From positions 11,084,874 through 11,148,873 of the forward strand of contig OZ020490.1 in assembly GCA_963971405.1 (NCBI GenBank): a DNA stretch of 64,000 nucleotides, read 5' to 3'. Of the stretch, positions 39,185 through 51,044 are shown piece by piece. A program made the position numbers and the translations under genes. How positions within the stretch are numbered: position 1 is the first letter of the stretch; each line of letters starts with the position of its first letter. The notes below the pieces were generated by a model. The model saw only the letters and a program-made list of their open reading frames with translations. It did no database searches and was not told where the DNA came from. Source of the DNA: Psococerastis gibbosa (Eukaryota; Arthropoda; Insecta; Psocodea; Psocidae).

Positions 39185-39495
39185 GAGGACATGCTACGTA
39201 GAAAATGAGCACCCCAAAATTTGTAGTTTTTAATTAACTTTATATATTTTTATTTTATTAACAAAGCAAGTCATTAAAGATTTGGCTCTTGGAAGTTGTA
39301 GAAGACTACTTCGTGTATCATATAATCGGGTATTTTTACTTTTCGGTTTTGTAGTTCTTCCAAAAATCCCAGAATACGCAATTCTAAAACTTCCATGAGC
39401 CAAATTTTTAATGACTTGCTTTGTTAATTAAATAAAAAATAAAAAGTCAATAAAAACAACAAATTTTGGGGTGCTCATTTTCTACGTAGCATATT
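39185..39495. mobile_element. Palindromic TTAA-type element (family P2), copy 1
   Basis: The left end gaggacatgctacgtagaaa follows TTAA (39181-39184). An inverted match reaches 39495 but the right TTAA is mutated. Inner arms contain aacttccatgagccaaat and aatgacttgctttgttaa in both orientations. Confidence 0.8.
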
Positions 39496-40254
39496 CTTGC
39501 GGAAATAAGATTCCACTATACCACTATAATTTACAATTTAACATATTTAAAATATATTTAACAGTATTGAGTAAAACCCACAAAAACGAAGGATTTTCAA
39601 TTATAATTTTTTAAAAAAATGTCAGTAACCATTCTTGGTTATAATTGGCAGGGATAACATAGTAATTGGCAGCCTAAAGAAGCTTCAAGGTTCAAGCTCA
39701 TACTAAAGGTAAATTAACAGCACTAAAACATTTTCTAAATACAGAAAGTACGAACGAAAAATCAGACAATGAATAAATATAGGCCCATTTAACAGGTTTG
39801 ATTAAAACCAACAAAACCGAAGGCTTTTCAATTCCAATAAAATTCACAAACGTCAAGAAATGAAATAAAACAAACACAGTCAATATTGGAGAGCTTTTAT
39901 AATGCTTGCCAATATTTTCTCAATGCCAATCAGCCGGGATATACAATATTTTCAAATAAGCGCGCGGTTTTTGTGGGGGATTTTTCTTTCTCCAAGTACA
40001 TAATATTGATACAGAGATTTCAAAATATTTTGTAAACAAATGACGACCGAGGTTATTTGACCAAATTAACCAATTCCTCATTATGCAGTCTCAAAGGTAA
40101 GAAAATTAACAGATAACGAATTCATAAAAATATTTGGTAATCTCAGCCTTAAATAGTTAAATAGGGGTATTCGGGGCGACTTCGACCAACAACTTTTTCT
40201 TATTGGCTAGCATACACTTTACGTCGATCACACTATAAGGCTTATATTATAAAG
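39496..40254. other. Unassigned AT-rich sequence
   Basis: No gene or clear repeat was recognised. Confidence 0.35.
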
Positions 40255-40640
40255 CTTAAGAGTGTACAGTCCGTAGGAAATTGGCAGCCCGAAATTTAAT
40301 ACTTTTTATTTAATTAACTGAACAAGTTATTAAAGATTTGACTCATTTAAGTTGTAGAAGACTACTTCATGCATCTTATAATAAGGTATTTTTAATTTTT
40401 GTAATTGTAGTTTTTTCATAAACACGATAATAATTTATAAACAATATCTTTTCGCGTAAAATCGTGTTTATGAAAAAAATACAATTTCGAAAATTAAAAA
40501 TACCTTATTATATGATGCATGAAGTAGTCTTCTACAACTTTGATGAGCCAAATCTTTAATAACACGCTTTGTTCATTAAATAAAAAATAAAAAGTACTAC
40601 ATTTCGGGCTGCCAATTTCCTACGGGCTGTACACTCTTCT
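40255..40640. mobile_element. Palindromic element (family P), about 385 bp
   Basis: The left arm aagagtgtacagtccgtagg ... is inverted at the right end (cctacgggctgtacactctt). The inner arms (gtagaagactacttcatgca and inverse) are shared with family P2. The centre has cgtgtttatgaaaaaa/ttttttcataaacacg. Confidence 0.82.
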
Positions 40641-41140
40641 TCAATTCACAGCCGGATGGCTGGTTAGCAGCAACATGTGACTTCGATGCCTCGAATTATA
40701 CATGGTTGCTGGTCCTTGGGATGCCACTTGAGCCTATAATGCGGTGGTTTCCCCTTGCCTTCCGCATCCTATGCCGTTGACCGTCACCTGTTGCCAGGAT
40801 CCAGTTCCTCCGCCTTTAGGGAGCTTTTCGTCTCCCATGGACAAGAGGGTGCCCATGCCCTAACTCCACGGAGTTAGGCGGGGGGGGGGGGGGGTGTCTT
40901 TGACCGAACCCCACTCGGTACCTGCCTGTGTTAGCCGTCATTGAATGTTGAAGTTGCCCGCCCCTCACCGCGAGGAGGTACAGGTCAGGAGTTTGCTGAG
41001 GCTCTTAAGACACCAATATTTTACTCTTTAATGAACCGTATAGAAATCCCTAGTCTAGCGAAGTCAAGCCCCAATGTTACGGTCGGTTGGCCGTATGGCC
41101 CGTATCTGCCACATGATCTGATTGTTACTTTACTATATAA
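40641..41140. other. GC-richer block of unknown nature
   Basis: It contains tggtttccccttgccttccg, gccgttgaccgtcacctgtt and a G run at 40880-40894. No open frame with family resemblance. It looks like a dispersed repeat head, but no second copy was seen in this window. Confidence 0.4.
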
Positions 41141-41700
41141 GATTAATACCTATTAGTGCATTCAAATCCAATAAGAACAGCAGAAGAGCGACATCGGCCA
41201 GCGAAGAGAAGAGGAGATAAAATAACCTGCAATGGTCAAGTATTGATCAGGAACCGGTTGATAAGAATACACCAGTACCTGATGCAATACTCAACCTCGG
41301 CAAGACAACGACGAATCCACGTCTGCTGCATGTAGCTGTAAAATTGGACAAAATGCAAAAAGGCTAACATCTTTCGTCCAGGAATCCATAGAGAAATTAC
41401 GCCAAATCGCGAACTTCTGAATGGTTGGGGCGCAAGCATTTTCCTGTACGAAAGTTGTCCACTGAATCGAAAATTCTGAACAGGTGAACCCAGTTGACAG
41501 ATATCACCTTGGGCGACATTGTCCTATACTGTCACCTATCATTAAAATCAAAACGTCACAAAGTCGATTTTCCCAGGAAATATCGATCGTAGAGCAGTCA
41601 AAAATATCCGTTAAATTAACAAGAAATGCTCCTCCACATGATATATGAAATATGACCATCACTAACACCAATTGGCTATACAGTTCCTGAACTTCATGAC
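41141..41700. other. Unassigned
   Basis: No gene or repeat was recognised. Confidence 0.35.
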
Positions 41701-42000
41701 TAGGGTTGCCAGAATTGTCAGACATAAAATCGGGACAAAGAGCCGAGATGAGATTATATCTAGTGTAAAATTTAAAAAAGAAAAAGCCCATTTTATATAG
41801 TGCATTTTTTTATTAGATTAGTAAGTTTTGCAAACACTCTTTTCAGTTATTATTATTTTCTGGTACATTTTTTTTTTTAGATCATGCTAGTTATGTTCAT
41901 ATTGTCTGAACCGGGACATTTAAGGACGGAACAGGGACGCCCGGACAGAGAGATCAAACCCGGTGACAGTCCCGGGAAACCGGGACGAATGGCCACCCTA
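41701..42000. mobile_element. hAT-like MITE, 300 bp
   Basis: The ends tagggttgccagaat and inverted tagggtggccattcg are flanked by an 8-bp near-duplication (ttcatgac at 41693-41700, ctcatgac at 42001-42008, 7 of 8). An 8-bp duplication is the hAT signature. No transposase frame. Confidence 0.75.
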
Positions 42001-42225
42001 CTCATGACTACAACAACAATCATTTTTTGAACAAATCAAATTCAACAATTGTGGGCAACTTGTGTTAGAATGAGTACACATACATCAAACTGCTCAGAAA
42101 ACTTTCTTCTTGACAGCTCTACAATTGATATTTCAAGAGATATTTTATTTTTAAACATATTATAAGGTTTTAACCTCTCCTATAGTCTCATCGACCCGGT
42201 CGGTTCAGCATGAATACTCTCTCAA

Positions 42226-42362
42226 GGCGGGGACTCCACCAACGTCAATAGTGATAGTAAATGTTTTTGACGTGGTAGCAGACATTTTTAGACAGTCTAA
42301 AATGTCTGCTACCACGACAAAAAACATTTACTATCACTATTGACGTTGGTGGAGTCCCCGCC
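42226..42362. mobile_element. MITE family G, palindromic 137-bp copy
   Basis: The arms ggcggggactccaccaacgt ... gacgtggtagcagacatttt are nearly perfect inverted repeats meeting at tagacagtcta. The flanking triplets (CAA, TCA) do not match. The truncated relative is at 2947. Confidence 0.88.
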
Positions 42363-43599
42363 TCAGGAGTATAAGAAGCAGAAGAAAAATATTAATGTAT
42401 TCATTTGTTCTCTTTTCTATGTAAAGAACCACCAATTACTCCTGGAAGCAAAATCTAGTAGTAAAATTTCGATGAAATGAAATGTAGATGTTGGCCACCA
42501 CTGGATCACCCCGAAATGTTTATTTTTTACTCAATTTATTACGCAAGTTGATTTTTTAGTGCCGATTTTCTACGTTCCATATCCTCTTAATATAATAATA
42601 TACCAAAAAAATATCAAATACAAGGCAGAAATCTGTAAACCCCAGGGACTTATAATTTATTAGAGATTGTTATGAGAATTCCTTTCAACAGTTAAGAGTT
42701 TAGCTTTTCGACATAAGAAAATTCACCTTCACAGAAAATACATTATCATGAAAGTATATATTTTTCTAACCAAAAGGATAATAATATTAGCGTAACAGAA
42801 AGAAACTATCAGAGCTACATTTCTCAATCTTCAATTAAACTAACAATTTCTGCAATTAAAAAACAAGACGAAAATGGAAATTTTAAATAAAAAATTACTT
42901 AGTTGGCTACCAGCCGTGCACGTGGATCATAGTAAAAATGAACCCACAATTAAAAATCAGGACTAATTCGTAAATATTAATTCACATGTTTCTTGGTGCC
43001 GATTGATGATTGAAGAATGAAATTCATCCAATCAAGAAAGTTGATCATCTCCTATGAATACATTTACACGCTGCAATTCCTTTAATCGAAGCACCGAGAA
43101 ACATATTATTCCATACCGAAAACACGATCTAAAATCTAGGGTCTATTGACAGATTTCTACCTAGCTCATCAGTATCACACACAATTAACTTGCAAAACAT
43201 AAACAAATCACCTTAAAACTAAAACCAGACACACAAGATCAAAAACAACAAACCCTGTTTAGGCAATTCGGATCCCAACTCCAGCATGGCTAAAAGAGCC
43301 TTGGTAGTTCCAACGCTGGAGAACAACTAAAAGCTAGCCTACGTTGGCTGTAATAAAGGAACAAGGTGTTTGAACTGCGATAAGCCGCGGGTAATCGCTT
43401 AAAGTCAACACTGTATGGCGATACATAGAGGGTGTCACAAGCACACCTGCACACCGGATGTCGCACAGAAAGCGGGAAATTCAAATGCTCAAAACAAAGG
43501 ATTTCGTATAGGATGGGTAGCTACGACCATCTGTGGTATATTACTGGCTGATGGGATGAGTATGGTTTGGACTGTGTACCAGACACCGACCGTTTTTGC
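42363..43599. other. Unassigned AT-rich sequence
   Basis: Positions 42470-42595 resemble part of the 52343-52646 element (ttggccaccactggatcacc). Positions 43370-43520 share blocks with 44815-44945. No gene. Confidence 0.4.
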
Positions 43600-43835
43600 A
43601 GGAAGCAGGGCTCAAAATGCCAGTTTTTGTGAAAGAGCCAAGTCTAAGATGGTTGGGACACGTCGTAAGAATGTCAGAAGACCACATGCCGAGCAAAATG
43701 TACAAAGGAAGCGTGACGGGAAGACGACTGCATGGACGCCCACGAAAACGCTGGAAGGATAAATTAGAAACCGACCTCCGCAAGTTGGGAGTCCGCAGAT
43801 GTTGGAGTGTAGTAGTAGTAGTAGTAGTGTTCTTC
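43600..43835 (+). pseudogene. LINE reverse transcriptase C-terminal fragment with (GTA)n tail
   Basis: The plus frame reads SLRWLGHVVRMSEDHMPSKM, then YKGSVTGRRLHGRPRKRWKD and KLETDLRKLGVR, a very typical LINE C-terminus. It ends in a GTA/TAG microsatellite (43808-43832). The upstream part of the element is missing. Confidence 0.85.
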
Positions 43836-44040
43836 GGGTTAATAACGACTTAGGCCTCATATTTGGGCCCAAAGAGCGACCCCGACTTGACTGTCCTACG
43901 CCAGCCCATAGGACAGTGGCCCTCCTGATTATAGTGGATTCCGAACCACTTGACTTGGGAAACACAGTGAGGTCACACGATTAGTTCGGAGATGACCAGG
44001 ACCAGGATGTTGGAGTGTCGTGCAAACCCGAGTTGACTGG
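43836..44040 (-). mobile_element. Retroposon family R, minus copy
   Basis: The reverse complement matches the insertion at 54017-54304 (gggcccaaatatgaggccta, actataatcaggagg, gtggttcggaatccacta). It meets the LINE fragment at a shared GTA tract. Confidence 0.75.
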
Positions 44041-44149
44041 AGGAGTGTTGCTGAGCCGGCCAAAGCCTATCAAGCCCTCAAAATGTTCTTCTGCTGTTTA
44101 TAATAGGAAGCACCAATGAGTTTCACCAGCAACCAGCACGGCATCGTTT

Positions 44150-44590
44150 GTTTATTGGCTTCCCAACACCTATTTTCAGCATTGCTGCTTTAAGCAACCC
44201 TGTCAGCCTTGTTGGGGGGAGTGAGTGTTTATTAACTTGAGACACCCTAAGGTCAGACTCCATCACCTCAGGGAGAAGGGAAGTGACTGACAGGGTGGAC
44301 CTCCTGGTTATAGTGGACTCCAAACCACTTGGGGGACATAGAAAAGTCACACGGTTAATTCGGAGGTGACCAAGACTCGACACGCACTTAAACAACTGAC
44401 TAGTAGTCTCAGCGCGTTATCATGTCCCACGATATTCCCCTATCAACACTGTACACGCCACCAAGTTTCCTGCAGTGTTAAGCAGGTTCTGTTCTGGAGG
44501 ATTCAACTTAGTATGGCTCCTGGCACTCCCACAGCATTGGCTGTCACGTCAAGCCAAAGTACTGGACATCACTAGCAGATCCAGCTTTGG
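44150..44590 (+). repeat. Retroposon family R, plus-orientation copy
   Basis: It has the same block order as 9320-9620, plus tggttatagtggactccaaa and cacacggttaattcggaggt. Inverted relative to 46680-46890. Confidence 0.7.
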
Positions 44591-44699
44591 GCTAAATAAA
44601 CTAGATAAAACACACTTTCAAAAAAGACTTCACTCTATCATAAACCTTCTGACTATATATAGGCTTTCCATCCACTAGTTCAGCCACCCCCCCCCCCCT

Positions 44700-44830
44700 C
44701 TAAAACTTTCTAGATCCGCAAGTGCTGGATATTGCTCGTCAACCACCCAGTGTGAGAATCGAACTCATAACCTCCGAGGTAATCGGGAGACACAACCACT
44801 ATACCGCGGTCAAACAGTATCTCAATATAA
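44700..44830 (-). mobile_element. tRNA-like sequence, probably a SINE head
   Basis: On the minus strand, gcggtatagtggttgtgtct resembles an A box and ttatgagttcgattctcac a B box. The acceptor ends do not pair cleanly, so I call it a retroposon head, not a tRNA gene. Confidence 0.5.
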
Positions 44831-45062
44831 AGAGAGGGCGTCAAAAGCACACCTGCGGGCGGATGTTTGGCCACGGGGCAAAAGGTGGGATATTTAAATA
44901 TTCAAAATTAAACTGGGCCCGCATATCCAATGGGATGATGAGGGAAGCTCTATACACCTGGCTCGAGGAAATTATCCGGAAATATTTTACAACCTAAAAA
45001 GGCCCATTTTCCCGGACCATGTTAATTTACCAAAGAGTTGACTGACTATCATTGAGTTATTC

Positions 45063-45272
45063 GGGACATGTAGAGTAGTGGAACGGACTCAACTTTCACC
45101 CGAAAGGATGTTGGTTCGAGTCCCACACTTGCTATATTTTCTGGCCATGCTTCGGAGGGCATGTAAAGCAGGCGGTCCCGGGCTTTCCTAGTTGAGTGTA
45201 AGAGAGGGCTTATAGCCCTAACTCCGCTAGGTTGGCTTAGTAACAGAACAAAAAAAGTCGATATTTTATTAA
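45063..45272 (+). mobile_element. tRNA-derived SINE S1
   Basis: Plus orientation: ggacatgtagagtagtggaa head, exact B box ggttcgagtccc, full body and an ATTTTATT tail. Confidence 0.9.
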
Positions 45273-45847
45273 TTTGCAACTGATAAAGAGCCCATATTTT
45301 ATGGTGGCAAAATTGTCCATAACGCAGAGAGCGGCATGGATTTTTTCACTTTCTTTTAATGTATTGTAGTACTGTACCTGAATTCAAAAGGAAGTTTATC
45401 ATAGGCGTCGGCAGGAGGGGCGGGGGATGGCAGGGAGGGAGAGACGATATCCCCTGGATTTCCACCCGAGTCGCATTGTGGTTTGTGAACAGAATATCAA
45501 ATACCTCATAACCTTGGTTTCTATACTCCTGGTTGTCGAAAATTTTCGGACGCTTCTGAAAACTTAATCTTGGGCAATATTATAAAGACCCCCCCCCCCC
45601 TTTCACTCAACTAGGAAAGCCCCATACCAGGGGTCGCGAACTATTAGGATGAGGTGGGTCAAATTTAGCGAAGATCGAAAGAAGGGTCGTTCCGAAGGGC
45701 AACACTAGTTTTTTAAAAATTTCATGTTACTGGTACCCTCCCCCTCCACCACCAATTATCAACCTAACCATTCTAACCTCGTTAAATCATCATCAAGTAC
45801 AGAACATTAAAATATTTAATTACTTTTGACTTCAGCAGCCTGATCGA
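45273..45847. other. Unassigned with possible hAT end
   Basis: At 45627 caggggtcgcgaacta resembles a hAT terminal sequence. No matching right end was found. C runs at 45590-45602. Confidence 0.35.
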
Positions 45848-46001
45848 GGCGATTATAATACCGGGGTTAAATAAATACCCTAGGATTATAACTGTAAACA
45901 AACAAATTTTGAATAGCACTTTCCATTATAAAATTATCTTGTTTACATTTTCATTACCAGGGGATTAAATAAATACCGGTATTATAATCGCCCCCATCAG
46001 G
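45848..46001. mobile_element. Short inverted-repeat element (family V), copy 1
   Basis: Inverted arms ggcgattataataccgggg ... and its inverse frame a core (gaatagcactttccattata) also seen at 38720-38755 and 46205-46240. Confidence 0.7.
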
Positions 46002-46154
46002 CTGCAGGCACGGCTCCAGGTTCTCGTCTTTTAGACGGCACCGTACCATTGATTGCGTTTATTACATAAATGAAAAAATCTAGTCCTATTTTTTTAATTT
46101 TATTAATTTTTGTTTGCCCGAATTCTCCTGCCCAAATATCTGTATCAGTGGGCC

Positions 46155-46312
46155 TACTATACGGCGAAAAGTATTAACTTATTCTTGGTGTTAAAAATGT
46201 AAACAAAACAATTATGAATAGCACTTTCCATTCTAAAATTATCTGGTTTACACTTTTAATCCCAGGTTAGGATTAAAAATAATCACCATTACATAGTAGG
46301 CCCGCAGGTCGC
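46155..46312. mobile_element. Short inverted-repeat element (family V), copy 2
   Basis: Ends gggcctactatacggcg and inverted gggcctactatgtaatggtg, with the shared gtaaac/gtttac core arms and aatagcactttccatt. Confidence 0.7.
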
Positions 46313-46559
46313 GAAAACCTCTGAAACTAATTATAACATCTTGTGAGTACCTTATAATCTACATTATGCGGTGAATTAGCAGAACTGCCTCTTATGTTTT
46401 ATTTCTCACGTAGGCAGCAGGCACCTATCGTTTCCCATAGCCTGCAACCAATTAGAATGCTACATTCGTCAAGCCAACAGAATATAATTCAAGTGAAAGC
46501 TCATAGTACGTATACTGCTCAATAATGGGCATTCCGTGCCACTCTGTCTCCATCTGCCA
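46313..46559. other. Unassigned
   Basis: No gene or repeat was recognised. Confidence 0.35.
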
Positions 46560-46895
46560 ACGGCCATACCAAGTTCAATACACCACAACAGAGCCTGTTC
46601 AAAACTGCAGTAAACTTGGTAGTGTGTACAGCGTTGGCAGGACTAGTGCAGTCTAGGTGCGTGTCTAGTCATGGTCACCTCTGAATTAATCGTGTGACAT
46701 TACTATAATCCCCAAGTGGTTCAGAATCAACTATAATCAGGAGGTCCACCCTGTCAGTCAACACCCCTTCTCCCTGAGGTGAAGGAGTCTGCCCCTGGGG
46801 TGCCTCAAGTTAAGAAACAGGCTCACTCCTCCCGCCAGACTGACGGGGTTGCTTAAAGCAGAAATGCTGAACGCAGCCTTTGGGAAACCAACGAA
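46560..46895 (-). repeat. Retroposon family R, composite copy
   Basis: Contains aattaatcgtgtgaca, aactataatcaggaggtcca, cctcaagttaagaaacaggc and gttgcttaaagcagaaatgc, the reverse order of 44150-44390. Confidence 0.7.
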
Positions 46896-47438
46896 CTCTG
46901 CCACCTAGCGCTCATTACGACTTTACTTCCATGACTAGGTTGGCACTTGGCTTAGTAAATTACCAAGTCATTATTATATATTTAGATGGCCACATAATGT
47001 CCCCTATCCCAGAGTAATTGTCTGTGAAACATGTAATATTAGAAAATGCAACCCAAGTTTTACGAATTTCCGATAAGAAAACACTTCAAGCCGCCACCGA
47101 TCTGGAAATCGCAGGAGGGGGGGGGGGCGAATGACAATAATAACGCAACATGAGCACTAATTTATCCAGGCCAAGTATTGAAAGAGTGAAAAGTAACGAG
47201 TGATCCAGAATCTGCATCCTCTTGATAGAGACGGCTCCCACCAAATGCTGGTTTTCTAATGGTCAGTGGAATCCAATGGATACTGTATTCCGTTTATTAC
47301 TTTTTCTTCGTTTCCATTTATGTTCAAAAAAAGGTTCTTTAGCTCACTTATAGCACGGTATAACAAAGAGGTGGGCATTGCGAACAATCTTCTTTCATGC
47401 GTTCCTTTTTATTATTAAAGAAATCTTTCAAAACTATA
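46896..47438. other. Unassigned
   Basis: No gene. G run at 47117-47127. Confidence 0.35.
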
Positions 47439-47497
47439 GTAGTAGTAGTAGTAGTACATTTGGCGGTCCCAGGCCACGGTGAGGGCGCACAGGACAC
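47439..47497. mobile_element. 59-bp truncated retroposon with (GTA)n end and 12-bp target duplication
   Basis: The direct repeat ttcaaaactata flanks it exactly (47427-47438, 47498-47509). The insert is a TAG/GTA tract followed by a tggcggtcccaggcc segment. Confidence 0.8.
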
Positions 47498-47749
47498 TTC
47501 AAAACTATAACATTTTATCGACTGTTTTCTTGGTTTTAGTTGTGCAGGATTCACCAACCAACTAGGCATCTTGGTATATTAGACTCCGGACTAAGTCTAT
47601 TTGTGTATTAAATGGTGTATTAAAATAAAATAAATAGATGTTTGTTTTTTTTGGCGCAATGCCTTCTAGGCCACACACGCCCAGGTATATTATATGGTTA
47701 GGTACGGTAGGTTAGGTTCGATAATGTAAGTTTGCTTTTTTCAGTTTCT

Positions 47750-48060
47750 GGATATTATAGGAGGTTGATGAGGTTCGTAGTAGTCAGAAATGAGAGGATA
47801 GTTCGGGTAGCGGTTTCGTCGTCACGTAGTAGGGTTGAGAGGGATGTTTGTGGGGGCCAGGTTCTGTAGCAGGTGAGGTTTTGGCATTCGACAAGGATGT
47901 GGGCACCTGTGTTTTCTGCACGACAGTGGCATAATGACGGGGGTTCTCCCGCCATCAGAAAGCCATGTGTGAGCCGTGTGTGGCCCAGACGTAGCCGCGC
48001 CATGACAACTTCCTCGTGTCGGATGTTTCGGGTTCTGGCGATTTGGGATTAACATAATAC
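47750..48060 (-). pseudogene. LINE (jockey-like) C-terminal region
   Basis: The minus frame reads VVMARLRLGHTRLTHGFLMA, then GEPPSLCHCRAENTGAHILV and ECQNLTCYR. The R-LRLGHT-LTHG ... C-C...AHIL-EC pattern is characteristic of the RNase H/zinc-finger end of jockey-clade LINEs. It is 5'-truncated with no intact reverse transcriptase. Confidence 0.88.
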
Positions 48061-48584
48061 CGCGGGGTTTATTCAAATAAGTGCAAAAATGCGCGGCAAA
48101 TTCAAATTGATGAACTAATCCTCGGCTACATTTTTGGTGAGTTTTCAATTTTTTCTTCCTGAGATGAATACACATTATAAATTTTTAAAGAGCTTTATTG
48201 GGGATAGAAGCCTCCATAATGCACGAGTACTTCATGGTTCGTATTGTAGAATCCATCCTAACAAATTATGCGAAATTAAATTATCGCATCTCTAACTAAA
48301 CAACATAATTTCTCCTGAATAGGAGAGGGGTAATAATAACAAGCAGACATTAAACAGGCAATAAACGTACCATTAACAGGCTAATTGGTAATGCAGAGAG
48401 CACAATTTAATAACATGACGCTAACCAGATCTCCGTCAACTCCTTCATAACGGTCAGTTAGTTGGTTTTCTATCAGTACATAAATTATGGAGAAGTCTAT
48501 ACGTCTACTTCCATCATAGGTATTTCAGCTAGTTGCCGAGCCGTCCTATCTTGTTCATACTCGGCCGTTTCTGTCAGTTTAGAC
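48061..48584. other. Unassigned
   Basis: No gene or repeat was recognised. Confidence 0.35.
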
Positions 48585-48978
48585 CAGTGGTTCCCAAACT
48601 TTTAGGGCCGTGGCCCACCTTTCAAGAAGCCAATTGCCCGTGGCCCCCTACCGTACCCTGTTTACAAGGAAACATAAATCCATATCAAATTGCATGTTGC
48701 TTTTTTTAATTCGACAATATTTTTGATGTTGGAACGTATATTTTGTGAAATAACCACTCTCAGCTCCTCGTCGAAGCCTTTTAGTTTGTGAATTGTGAAT
48801 TGAATTCAACATAAGGAGCGTTGAGAAGGACCATTGATGTCGGAAATGGAATCAATACTTTCAGAGCCTACGCTCCCAATGTTGAAGTGTCATAAGCCGC
48901 GAATTTCCCGAAATTCATGAACCTAGTCTTCCCGAGGTTTTATGGCGTCGCTGACGCCCACCAGTTTGAGAACCGCTG
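48585..48978. mobile_element. Non-autonomous hAT element, 394 bp, perfect 8-bp target duplication
   Basis: The left end cagtggttcccaaactttt and inverted right end cagcggttctcaaact are classic hAT termini. GTTTAGAC flanks both sides (48577-48584, 48979-48986). There is no transposase, only short dead frames. Confidence 0.95.
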
Positions 48979-49127
48979 GTTTAGACGATGATAAGAAACT
49001 ATGTGACCCTAATTCTATTTGTAATCTGTATTATGCATAAAATTTAGACGATAATGCTATGTAGAAAATTGGCACCCCATAATCCGTTGTTTTTTATTCA
49101 ATTTTTCGCTTCCTATTTATGCGTAGT

Positions 49128-49500
49128 GTTTTTAGGACATGTCTGTCTGTCTGTTCGTCGATTTGCGGGCAAACTACCCTGTGGATTTTGATGAAATTTT
49201 GCATGCAGGTTCACAAAAATCATACCTTTTGGGCAAACTCCATTTTGGGGGGTTTTTTACCCTCGAAAAACAAAAAACTTCTCAAAAACGGCTCCAACGA
49301 ATTTTTTAAATTGTAGGGGGACAAAAAATTTAAAAAAAAAACTCAATTTCCTGAAAAATGACTGAACAAATTTCCTGTTGAACCGTTCATTCGATGCTTT
49401 CTAACTTCAGACATGTTTTAAGTGTTAAATAAAGTAACAAAACCGAACAGGTTGCTTTCCCAAGAAGTATAAAGTTTTGGTTTTTAATTTAAAAAATATT
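49128..49500 (+). repeat. Interspersed repeat family A, left-truncated copy
   Basis: It starts within the tgtctgtctgtctgttcgtc tract and carries gatgaaattttgcatgcagg and the aggttgctttccc block. Confidence 0.75.
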
Positions 49501-49561
49501 TTTTGAAGAAATTTTGGATTATTCATAATCTAACACATAGTATAACGTGTTTTGGTATTAT

Positions 49562-49810
49562 ATCGTCACCCTAAAGTCAGAAGGGCATACCATCAAAAAC
49601 AACATTTCGAAGCAATTGCGGATCTGTGGCTGTATAGATTCCTACAGTCAGATGCCCCCCTTTAATCGAATATTCCAGGATTATTTTCCAAGATCGATTT
49701 TTTCGGTACATGCAAGAATACCTAAATCTCATGACATGGCCACTAAATCTGAGCATAACTAAATTTCGGCAAAAATATTGGTTACGCCCTTCTGACTTTA
49801 GGGTGACGAT
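49562..49810. mobile_element. 249-bp MITE
   Basis: Terminal inverted repeats atcgtcaccctaaagtcaga ... and inverse, about 30 bp. An inner inverted pair (tgtagatagattcc-like / catgcaagaatacc) is weak. No second copy in the window. Confidence 0.82.
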
Positions 49811-50364
49811 ATTGCTCTTTCCGGTCTTAACTATGTAATATATCAATTCAGTGCTATGGGATAGGGAAAGTCAAGGCAACCTAAATTTAACCCTAGGACA
49901 ATTATAGACCATGGAACTACTCATATTATTTTCATAGAAGCGAAACTAAAACAAAGAAATTTTCGTGCATGCACCCCGATTCACCCGTTGTTACGGTAAA
50001 TCAGGTTTATTTAGCAGCGAACCCCGGGATAACTTATCCTTTGTGTTTGAGCTACGCCTGCGCGCTGTCGCTGGGTACGTGACAACCTAATATTATTTAT
50101 TAGACATGTCAGGGGCATTTGACACATGTCGCTCCCTGTGACAGACGGGTCCCTATATCACATCAATTGCACGGATATATCATTTTAATGAACGTGACGT
50201 CACCGCTGATGCAATCGAATTACCGCTCCACTTTATACCCAACAGTAAACACTCCACTGTCTCTCTTGAAATCCAATTTTCTGCTTTGTTCGTTTAGTTT
50301 TAAAAACGCTGCCTCTAATTGCTGGAAGCCTTAGCTCTTACACTGGCCGACATCCAGTGCTTAA
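49811..50364. other. Unassigned
   Basis: No gene or repeat was recognised. Confidence 0.35.
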
Positions 50365-50557
50365 GGGGCCCCTACACGGTCAGTAATAATGAGATTACCT
50401 TATCACGATGACAGTAATAATGATCGTGTAAGGTGGACAAAGTTGGAATGCCGGAAAATAATTATGTGGATCCAGATTTTCTGATCACAGCTCCATCATT
50501 ACTTAATAGTAATGACATTACTGATAACGTCATTATTATTGACCGTGCAGGGGCCGC
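50365..50557. mobile_element. 193-bp MITE
   Basis: Terminal inverted repeats ggggcccctacacggtcagt (left) and gcggcccctgcacggtcaat (right, inverted), with internal taataatga/tcattatta repeats. Target duplication unclear. Confidence 0.82.
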
Positions 50558-50778
50558 TTTAGCTTAGTCAGATTTTTGGTCGGAGAAGGTCGAACCTGCG
50601 TCCACAAAACCTTGTTATTTTAGCCGTTCATAGGTTGTACGCCGGGGAAATTTTTGAAAAGAAATATTAGGTTTTTACGCATTTCAATAGCAGTAAAGCT
50701 TAGATTTGTTTGGACAAAGACACATTGATATTGATGTAAAAATCTCACAAGGAGCAATCGGACACATCGACAGTCTGC

Positions 50779-50853
50779 GTACGAGGAGGTTACCTCTTCA
50801 ACCAAAGTTAATTTAATATCTGTGTTATATATACCATATAATACTGCAATATA
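50779..50853 (+). repeat. Family T fragment
   Basis: The block acgaggaggttacctcttca ... tatataccatataatactgc is the family T body without its tRNA-like part. Confidence 0.75.
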
Positions 50854-51044
50854 ACCTACACTACGTTTTTCTTTTAAATTTAAATAAAATCTCACATGGG
50901 TTGCACGAAGAAATGTTCCTCTACATTTTGATGCACAATATGTGGCCGTCACTAACCCAAACTGGCTCCAGTTAAGGAACTGAAATCCTAAGTGACTGAA
51001 ATTTCAGAAATCAACTTCAATAACTGTGGCCGATCGCAATAGCT

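Noticed and set aside
44722-44997. Plus open frame of 91 residues
   Set aside because: It overlaps a tRNA-like repeat head on the opposite strand and shares blocks with 43370-43520; no family resemblance.
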